A stretch of DNA of 49,584 nucleotides from a virus: positions 1-49,584 of the IMG/VR virus record IMGVR_UViG_3300047557_001710. One strand, written 5' to 3'. The position numbers were made by a program, and so were the translations under genes. Positions 44,811 to 49,584 of this stretch are shown piece after piece (within the stretch, counting starts at the first letter, position 1; the number at the start of each line of letters is the position of its first letter). Below the pieces are notes generated by a model, which was not told the origin of the DNA, made no database searches, and saw only the letters and a program-made list of their open reading frames with translations.

Positions 44811-45003
44811 TTGATCCTCCTTTAACATTACGTTCTTTGTAATCTTCCAATAGAATATCCACTAAACTTTTAATTTCTTCCATATCATCATATGTCAATC
44901 CTTCAAAAGTTAGTAGATGATTGTTATTAGGACAAATAGAAATTGAAAAATAATTTTCCTCTGGATCGTAAGTTCCAGTTGTTTGAACGGTTTTAGTTTC
45001 CAT
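44788..45003 (-). CDS. Small acidic protein (71 aa)
   Basis: Begins METKTVQTTGTYDPEENYFS, then strands and a helix, ending in a basic tail (YKERNVKGGSNGVKWKC). ATGA overlap with the upstream gene. The order resembles a small KTSC-like beta domain. No firm family. Confidence 0.62.
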   Translation of the reverse strand: METKTVQTTGTYDPEENYFSISICPNNNHLLTFEGLTYDDMEEIKSLVDILLEDYKERNVKGGSNGVKWKC

Positions 45004-45254
45004 CAAAACCAAGAGCCCTTAAGAGATTTGTGAGATTGCTTCATAGCTTTATAGAGTTTCTTGATTTCTTTATATGCATCTTCAGCAGTCATTTTACCAC
45101 CAATAGCAAGATTAGAAAGATATGAAACGTGCTGTGAAAAGTTATTCAAATTGTTAATTGTAGCAATATCTAGAAAGTTTAGATTTTCACTATTTTGAAT
45201 ATTTGGAGTTGGGAATAAAAATTCTTCCTCTTGTGATTTTCTTGAAGTAGTCAT
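45003..45254 (-). CDS. Small protein (83 aa)
   Basis: Polar N-terminus (TTSRKSQEEEFLFPTPN) then helices (MTAEDAYKEIKKLYKAMKQS). No family recognised. Confidence 0.65.
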   Translation of the reverse strand: MTTSRKSQEEEFLFPTPNIQNSENLNFLDIATINNLNNFSQHVSYLSNLAIGGKMTAEDAYKEIKKLYKAMKQSHKSLKGSWF

Positions 45255-45433
45255 TCTATAATTCCAATTGTTTTCAAATAATTGCGGTATCCAAAATACC
45301 TACGAAGACTTGGTGTTTGATTTAAACTCTTACAACATTCAATGTAAGAGTTAAATTCACCCCAAGGAGTGTTAAAGTCTATAGCAGGATACTTTGGATC
45401 ATAGTATCCCATGTACTTACGAAAGTCAAGCAT
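45251..45433 (-). CDS. Small protein (60 aa)
   Basis: Tyr/Phe-rich (MLDFRKYMGYYDPKYPAIDF) with a Cys residue and basic end. ATGA overlap downstream. No family recognised. Confidence 0.62.
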   Translation of the reverse strand: MLDFRKYMGYYDPKYPAIDFNTPWGEFNSYIECCKSLNQTPSLRRYFGYRNYLKTIGIIE

Positions 45434-45719
45434 CTGGAATCTTGATAGTTTGAAATGGAATATTTAGTGTGTCTGCATATGCTACTGGACAACCTTCAGT
45501 AGTTTTATATTGCTGTACCCATTCACGAATTAATTTCATAGCAGAGTTTCTACGAAAAGAAAATGCTTCTGTACGTTTTGAAAAATACTCTTGAGATTTT
45601 TTTGGGAAGCTTTCTGCTTCTTCTAAAAGTTGGTATTCAATTTTATTAACCTCTTTCAAATAAAGATTTTTATTATCTTCAGTTGGGTTTTTGATTAGGT
45701 TCTGGATTAAGATTTCCAT
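45426..45719 (-). CDS. Helical protein (97 aa)
   Basis: Basic, helical (EAFSFRRNSAMKLIREWVQQ). Its start overlaps the end of the next upstream gene by 41 nt in another frame. No family recognised. Confidence 0.65.
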   Translation of the reverse strand: MEILIQNLIKNPTEDNKNLYLKEVNKIEYQLLEEAESFPKKSQEYFSKRTEAFSFRRNSAMKLIREWVQQYKTTEGCPVAYADTLNIPFQTIKIPDA

Positions 45720-45858
45720 TAAGTAAATTTAGTTCTTTTTGAATAGCATCAATAAAATCTTTTTCTGTAAAATAATTAAGCAATTTTTCTTTGGGATCGT
45801 TCTTATCCCAGGAAATTTGGAACTCATAATCCCCCAAATCTTTTACTTCTATAGTCAT
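45679..45858 (-). CDS. Small protein (59 aa)
   Basis: Begins MTIEVKDLGDYEFQISWDKN, then a helix (YFTEKDFIDAIQKELNLL) and an Asn/Pro-rich end. No family recognised. Confidence 0.6.
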   Translation of the reverse strand: MTIEVKDLGDYEFQISWDKNDPKEKLLNYFTEKDFIDAIQKELNLLNGNLNPEPNQKPN

Positions 45859-45859
45859 T

Positions 45860-46171
45860 TTAATCCCAAAGTGTGGTTTTATTTAGAACTTTAGCAATCT
45901 TTTCATCATATCCACCAGAATTCTCTATTTTATCCACAAGACTATCGAAATCTTTTTCACTAAGATAGATTTTTTGTGGATTTAGGGATATCCATTCCCA
46001 ATAATCTTGTTCTGTTGGATTTTCTCCATATCTATGAGTAAATTCCATATCTAACCAACCACTATTGATAGCATTAAAAAAATCCCAACTATCATTAGTT
46101 ATAAAAGAATACCAAGCCCAAGATATTGAATTAAAACCATCTATGATTTTTTTAATTTTAAGGTGTTTCAT
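45860..46171 (-). CDS. Trp-rich protein (103 aa)
   Basis: Start at MKHLKIKKIIDGFNSISWAW, overlapping the upstream gene by 14 nt. Aromatic middle (YSFITNDSWDFFNAINSGWL). Similar composition to the neighbours 46158 and 46333. No family recognised. Confidence 0.62.
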   Translation of the reverse strand: MKHLKIKKIIDGFNSISWAWYSFITNDSWDFFNAINSGWLDMEFTHRYGENPTEQDYWEWISLNPQKIYLSEKDFDSLVDKIENSGGYDEKIAKVLNKTTLWD

Positions 46172-46340
46172 CACTATAATTAACCCGAAGATTATTTCCA
46201 CTAATATTTAAGTGAAATATTTTTCCATCATTTAAATAAATTCCAGCCCATATAGACTTATTTGGTTCCATAACTTCGTAGTGAAACATTTTTACATCTT
46301 CTAGCACAAACTCATCAGGATTTTTAATTCTTTCATTCAT
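46158..46340 (-). CDS. Small beta protein (60 aa)
   Basis: Strand-rich (MFHYEVMEPNKSIWAGIYLN, GKIFHLNISGNNLRV). No family recognised. Confidence 0.62.
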   Translation of the reverse strand: MNERIKNPDEFVLEDVKMFHYEVMEPNKSIWAGIYLNDGKIFHLNISGNNLRVNYSDETP

Positions 46341-46494
46341 AATAAAACTCTTCTACATAACGACAATAATCTGTATTGATATGGCAGAAGAAATCCCATC
46401 CATCATCTTCAGGAGTGGTCATACAATAATGCCAAGATTTAATACATTCAACAAACCAATACCAAGAAGAGGATAGTTTCTCAAATATACTCAT
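46333..46494 (-). CDS. Small aromatic protein (53 aa)
   Basis: Begins MSIFEKLSSSWYWFVECIKS, Cys-rich middle (SWHYCMTTPEDDGWDFFCHI). Weakly similar in its WDFF block to 45860-46171. No family recognised. Confidence 0.6.
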   Translation of the reverse strand: MSIFEKLSSSWYWFVECIKSWHYCMTTPEDDGWDFFCHINTDYCRYVEEFYYE

Positions 46495-46709
46495 TTTGCC
46501 TCCCAGTATCTACCTTCAGGTGTACATGAATAATCTAGATCTTTCCATCGATTTGATCTCAACATATCACAAAACCTCTTTTCGTGTCCAGTTACAAGAT
46601 TTTGAGTTGTATTTGGTGAAGCACACATATCATGTCGGTCTCCCATACCTAAAAGATGAGATAGATGATCCCTACGATAGTGCTTACAATCTTTACAGAG
46701 TTTAATCAT
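46491..46709 (-). CDS. Small Cys-containing protein (72 aa)
   Basis: Has CKDCKHYRR, then MCASPN, FCDMLR and YSCTPEGRYWE: several Cys and His residues that could bind zinc. Resembles small phage zinc-binding proteins. No family recognised. Confidence 0.68.
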   Translation of the reverse strand: MIKLCKDCKHYRRDHLSHLLGMGDRHDMCASPNTTQNLVTGHEKRFCDMLRSNRWKDLDYSCTPEGRYWEAK

Positions 46710-47103
46710 CTCTTAAACTATTTAATACATCAATAATAAATTTCACAGAATTCCCAAACTCCTCACCATCTTGTCCTCCCCAGAGAATATACCTCATTTC
46801 ATTAATAGCAAGGTCAATCCTTTCATTCTTTTCAAGTTCTTGTAGTGTAGGACGATACCATTCACCATTTTCGTTTTGTTTGAACCCTGCGTTAAGTTTT
46901 TCCCTTTGTTCTGCAAGCTCTTGTTTCTTTTCTTCAGTAAGTTCAATATTCAATATGTCTTCAATTTCATCGTCTTCTGGGATTTGGTTCATTTTTTCTC
47001 TAATTTTCTGTTTTCCGTAAGAAGACAATTGCTTTTTTTGGTCTTTCAGTTGATTGAGTTCTTCGTCAATCAGTCCAAGAACCCAAGGTAAATTTTCACT
47101 CAT
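46702..47103 (-). CDS. Helical protein (133 aa)
   Basis: Long charged helices (LNQLKDQKKQLSSYGKQKIR; NIELTEEKKQELAEQREKLN) with NGEWYRPTLQEL in the middle. Coiled-coil-like. No family recognised. Confidence 0.68.
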   Translation of the reverse strand: MSENLPWVLGLIDEELNQLKDQKKQLSSYGKQKIREKMNQIPEDDEIEDILNIELTEEKKQELAEQREKLNAGFKQNENGEWYRPTLQELEKNERIDLAINEMRYILWGGQDGEEFGNSVKFIIDVLNSLRDD

Positions 47104-47336
47104 TAGTTCTTACCGCAGTAAAGTGTATAATGATATTCTGCAAGGTTATTAAAATTTAACCTGACTATTTCGCACTCTTTGTATTTTCCAATCACTTCTA
47201 TAGAAGGTGATGTATTTACATCTGTGGTTTTATTGGAAAGAAGAACTAACAGAAGAATAAATGCAATAACAATTGCAAAGACTAACGCAGAACCAGATAC
47301 AAATTCTTTTACTGCTTCTTTATCTTCGGTATTCAT
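47103..47336 (-). CDS. Single-pass membrane protein (77 aa)
   Basis: One transmembrane helix (ALVFAIVIAFILLLVLL, about residues 17-33), then a small beta domain with two Cys (KECEIVRLNFNNLAEYHYTL, YC). Could form an extracytoplasmic disulphide. No family recognised. Confidence 0.7.
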   Translation of the reverse strand: MNTEDKEAVKEFVSGSALVFAIVIAFILLLVLLSNKTTDVNTSPSIEVIGKYKECEIVRLNFNNLAEYHYTLYCGKN

Positions 47337-47563
47337 TCTAATTTATCTCTCATAAGTTTTAGACATCTATTCCAATCGTATGAATTTGTTTTATGTTCTT
47401 TAGGTATCCATTTCTTAACTGCGTCAATTATTTCATAACACATATCGACAGAATATCCAAGTTTTCTTATTTCTTCAAAAAGTGTTGGTGGTTTATTTTC
47501 CTCACCATATTGTTTGATAAGGTCTAGTGCATTTGAAAACTCTTCGTCAGTCATACTGCCCAC
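47333..47563 (-). CDS. Small helical protein (76 aa)
   Basis: Contains FSNALDLIKQYGEENKPPTL and YEIIDAVKKWIPKEH. No family recognised. ATGA overlap downstream. Confidence 0.65.
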   Translation of the reverse strand: MGSMTDEEFSNALDLIKQYGEENKPPTLFEEIRKLGYSVDMCYEIIDAVKKWIPKEHKTNSYDWNRCLKLMRDKLE

Positions 47564-47993
47564 CTTTTACATCATTGAACCAAAGTCCTTCAAGTAGTCG
47601 TTCAGTTTCTTTATCGGTAATCATAGACAACTGTGAAGTATCCTCTTGCCTACTTCTTCTCCACCACACGGTATAATGAAACTCATCACCATATTCAATA
47701 CGATAATAAGGTTTCTTATCATAAAAAACAACAGAAACCTTACCAGTTCGTTCAAGTTCCATTCGTGGAGGTTCTTTTACCTTTTGATATTTCTCACCAC
47801 GATAATACAAGAAATCATCACACTTGATAATGTGCGAAGGTTCAATTTCTTCTTTATTTTCAAGTGCAGATTTAGCACGATTAGCAATCATAGTCAAACT
47901 AATGCGAGGGTCAGTATAAGAAGTAGGCGTCCAAGTCTCACACCAAGAATTCAAATCGTAAATAATTCGTTCAAGTGCTTCTTTTTCAGTCAT
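47547..47993 (-). CDS. Unrecognised protein (148 aa)
   Basis: N-terminal helix region with SWCETWTPTSYTDPRISLTM, then a beta-rich C-terminal half (RTGKVSVVFYDKKPYYRIEY, FHYTVWWRRSRQE). No motif recognised. Confidence 0.65.
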   Translation of the reverse strand: MTEKEALERIIYDLNSWCETWTPTSYTDPRISLTMIANRAKSALENKEEIEPSHIIKCDDFLYYRGEKYQKVKEPPRMELERTGKVSVVFYDKKPYYRIEYGDEFHYTVWWRRSRQEDTSQLSMITDKETERLLEGLWFNDVKGGQYD

Positions 47994-48219
47994 AAGTTTT
48001 CACCACAACATCTTTTACATTCTGTTTCATAGCAATATGCTCAATATATTTCTCAACTAACTCTTGAGAATAAGATGGAGTTTCTGCACCTCTTGGATAA
48101 CCTTCACCACCACTACAAGAGTGCATCGACAAATCCTTCCAAAACAAGTTCCAAACTTTCTTTTGTGCGAAGTAACAATATCGTTCTCCTGCACGATAAA
48201 CAATACGATACTTGGTCAT
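47986..48219 (-). CDS. Small protein (77 aa)
   Basis: Begins MTKYRIVYRAGERYCYFAQK, then KVWNLFWKDLSMHSCSGGEG. Basic and aromatic. Overlaps both neighbours. No family recognised. Confidence 0.62.
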   Translation of the reverse strand: MTKYRIVYRAGERYCYFAQKKVWNLFWKDLSMHSCSGGEGYPRGAETPSYSQELVEKYIEHIAMKQNVKDVVVKTYD

Positions 48220-48524
48220 TTTTCTAGATACTCATCAACTTCTTTTAGTAGTTCGTTGGTTTCTTCTATGTGCTCTTCTATTTTATCATAAGTCTTATCA
48301 AGTTTAGCATACATAGCACACTCATAACCAGAATTATACGCTGAATTCAACCATTTGATAAGAATGTCCCGTCTCTGGTTGTAATCTTCAATCTTTATAT
48401 CTTCAAGAAAGTGTTCAATCCTATAAGAAAACCTTCCGTATAAATCCTCCATAAACCACTTATTGAACCCAAGTGCTGCGGCATCATCTTCGGGTTGATA
48501 TTCATTTGCAGGATGTTTAGTCAT
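48216..48524 (-). CDS. Helical protein (102 aa)
   Basis: Start at the ATG of MTKHPANEYQPEDDAAALGF. Helical with YNQRRDILIKWLNSAYNSGY and a coiled coil at the C-terminus (TYDKIEEHIEETNELLKEVD). No family recognised. Confidence 0.65.
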   Translation of the reverse strand: MTKHPANEYQPEDDAAALGFNKWFMEDLYGRFSYRIEHFLEDIKIEDYNQRRDILIKWLNSAYNSGYECAMYAKLDKTYDKIEEHIEETNELLKEVDEYLEK

Positions 48525-48753
48525 CACCCATCCACTCCCGTAAATCTACAATCTCATACCAATCATACTCCATATCCCTTATAGACCACTTTCTGACCAT
48601 TTCATCTCCAAATTTCTTATTGCGATATTTTGGAACTACAACTTCTATCACTTCTTCTTCCGCATCTTCTTTGGTTGAGAAACACCCAATCCAGTCCCCA
48701 GTCCCTGATAGTGGATAACAAAAATCACCTGCCGTTAGTAAAAATGGTTTCAT
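48517..48753 (-). CDS. Small protein (78 aa)
   Basis: Strand-rich start (MKPFLLTAGDFCYPLSGTGD, WIGCFSTKEDAEEEVIEV) followed by IRDMEYDWYEIVDLREWMGD. The pattern resembles small nucleotide-binding-like beta-alpha proteins but is not assigned. Confidence 0.62.
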   Translation of the reverse strand: MKPFLLTAGDFCYPLSGTGDWIGCFSTKEDAEEEVIEVVVPKYRNKKFGDEMVRKWSIRDMEYDWYEIVDLREWMGDD

Positions 48754-48776
48754 TTTGAAGTTTGTTTCATAAAATA

Positions 48777-48834
48777 ATTATACAAGAAAAGGCACTTGAA
48801 ATCAAGTGCCCCTGTTCCAGTTTATGAAGTGTCC
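48777..48834 (-). promoter_or_regulatory. Promoter module with terminator in the spacer
   Basis: TGTATAAT (48777-48784), 29-nt spacer containing the terminator stem GGCACTTGA/TCAAGTGCC (48791-48810), imperfect inverted repeat from 48814. It drives the 48753 to 45860 gene series. Confidence 0.65.
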
Positions 48835-49547
48835 TATGTTATTCTGCGTCTGTTACTTTTAGATGTATCTATTCCCTTTCCTTTTTGATAAGAAACTACA
48901 CCAGCAGCAGTTGATACATATCCAGTTATACAGCATTCCCATTTTTGTGCGTTTATTATTTCTGCACCCTTTCTACCATCTTCAATAATTTTTTCTTTAC
49001 TTCTTGCATGAACTCCCAATTTAAGTTCTGATGATATTTTTCCACCTAATTTTCCACCATTTTTAGCATTTTCAAGTATTTTTTCTTTACTTAAAGAATG
49101 AATACCAAGTTTCATTTCGTATGTTTTTTTCCCTCCTATAGTTCCACTTTTTTTACTATCTTTAGTTATTTTTTCTGTTGTTCTTCCAAACAACCCATTT
49201 TTAAGTTCATATAATTTTTTTCCAACTTTTTGTCCGGTTTTTCTTCTAATATTGAGAGATATTAATCCACCAACATTTTCATTCAAGCACCACTTATCAT
49301 TATTGAATACAGGTTTTATCAATCTTTTTTCAACTTCTTGTGCTTCAAGATACCCTTCATCTGTGTAATCAAAAACTTGAAGTATTTGTTTCTCTGGTGT
49401 ATAAAAATTCCAACACCATTTATGAGTTACAGGAGTTCCCATATAGTACTCATTATACTTTCGTTCCTTATGAACTCCGTAGTAATAATAAGGAACTTCT
49501 TCAAAAGTAATTTTATACAAGTATATTCTTGGACTTTGTGAAGTCAT
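48834..49547 (-). CDS. GIY-YIG homing endonuclease (short paralogue)
   Basis: 237 residues. Same N-terminal domain (RIYLYKITF, then PYYYYGVHKERKY), three repeats (ELKNGLFGRTTEK; EMKLGIHSLSKEK; ELKLGVHARSKEK) and the CCITGYVSTAAGVVSYQKGK tail. Left half of a paired-arm element (49561-49571) precedes it; the other half lies beyond the window. Confidence 0.85.
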   Translation of the reverse strand: MTSQSPRIYLYKITFEEVPYYYYGVHKERKYNEYYMGTPVTHKWCWNFYTPEKQILQVFDYTDEGYLEAQEVEKRLIKPVFNNDKWCLNENVGGLISLNIRRKTGQKVGKKLYELKNGLFGRTTEKITKDSKKSGTIGGKKTYEMKLGIHSLSKEKILENAKNGGKLGGKISSELKLGVHARSKEKIIEDGRKGAEIINAQKWECCITGYVSTAAGVVSYQKGKGIDTSKSNRRRIT

Positions 49548-49560
49548 AGTTCTTTTCTGT

Positions 49561-49584
49561 TATAGTTCGCAATACTATTTATAC
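49561..49584 (-). promoter_or_regulatory. Partial paired-arm element
   Basis: Arm TATAGTTCGCA (49561-49571) followed by a minus-strand TATAAATAG up to the window edge. Same position relative to the gene as the complete elements. Confidence 0.5.

Noticed and set aside
47646-48032. 128-residue plus-strand protein
   Set aside because: Antisense to two well-packed minus-strand genes and without any start signals.

Overview
The window is part of the genome of a T4-like myovirus infecting a cyanobacterium (a cyanomyovirus). It is AT-rich and densely packed, and almost every gene lies on the minus strand. The affiliation rests on a T4 gp25 baseplate-wedge N-terminus at the left edge, a phage speD, T4 late-promoter motifs (TATAAATA), two proteins with a T4 internal-protein capsid-targeting leader, an Rnl1-type RNA ligase and a tRNA cluster. 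Host and genus cannot be fixed from the sequence alone.

Layout, left to right. 1-3.3 kb: gp25 end, speD, an HNH endonuclease, a glycosyltransferase and small genes. 3.3-5.3 kb: a transcription-switch zone with one plus-strand gene inside about 1.5 kb of palindrome-rich non-coding DNA. 5.3-18.7 kb: accessory operons of small, mostly unrecognised proteins, with a DNA methyltransferase next to a candidate nuclease at 8.9-10.6 kb and a tRNA-Phe. 18.7-28.8 kb: homing endonucleases, a Toprim protein, a DnaQ-like exonuclease, an SF2 helicase, a metallophosphoesterase and a large candidate internal head protein. 28.8-31.7 kb: ten further tRNA or tRNA-like genes with an unusual double-HNH protein. 33.3-38.7 kb: a ubiquitin-like cassette (E1/ThiF, a PRTRC-B-like protein, a JAMM peptidase and a beta-grasp protein) with GIY-YIG endonuclease genes beside and inside it. 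38.9-42 kb: an RNA-repair-like cluster (RNA ligase, kinase, phosphatase) behind a deaminase. 42-49.6 kb: small genes including Dps and a KTSC protein, ending in a fourth GIY-YIG gene.

Two non-coding systems stand out. About 28 operons start at a module made of a short inverted repeat, a spacer of mostly 26-29 nt, and an extended -10 (TGnTAnnnT). The spacer is held even where a terminator hairpin lies inside it or where the module sits inside a coding region. Separately, an element with the order arm, terminator hairpin, T4-late-type promoter, complementary arm sits directly before the GIY-YIG genes, the double-HNH gene and the lone plus-strand gene. Its arms differ between copies yet remain complementary, and one copy stands alone without a gene.

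Most small proteins could not be assigned a function. Functional calls rest on motifs read by eye, and no database search was run.
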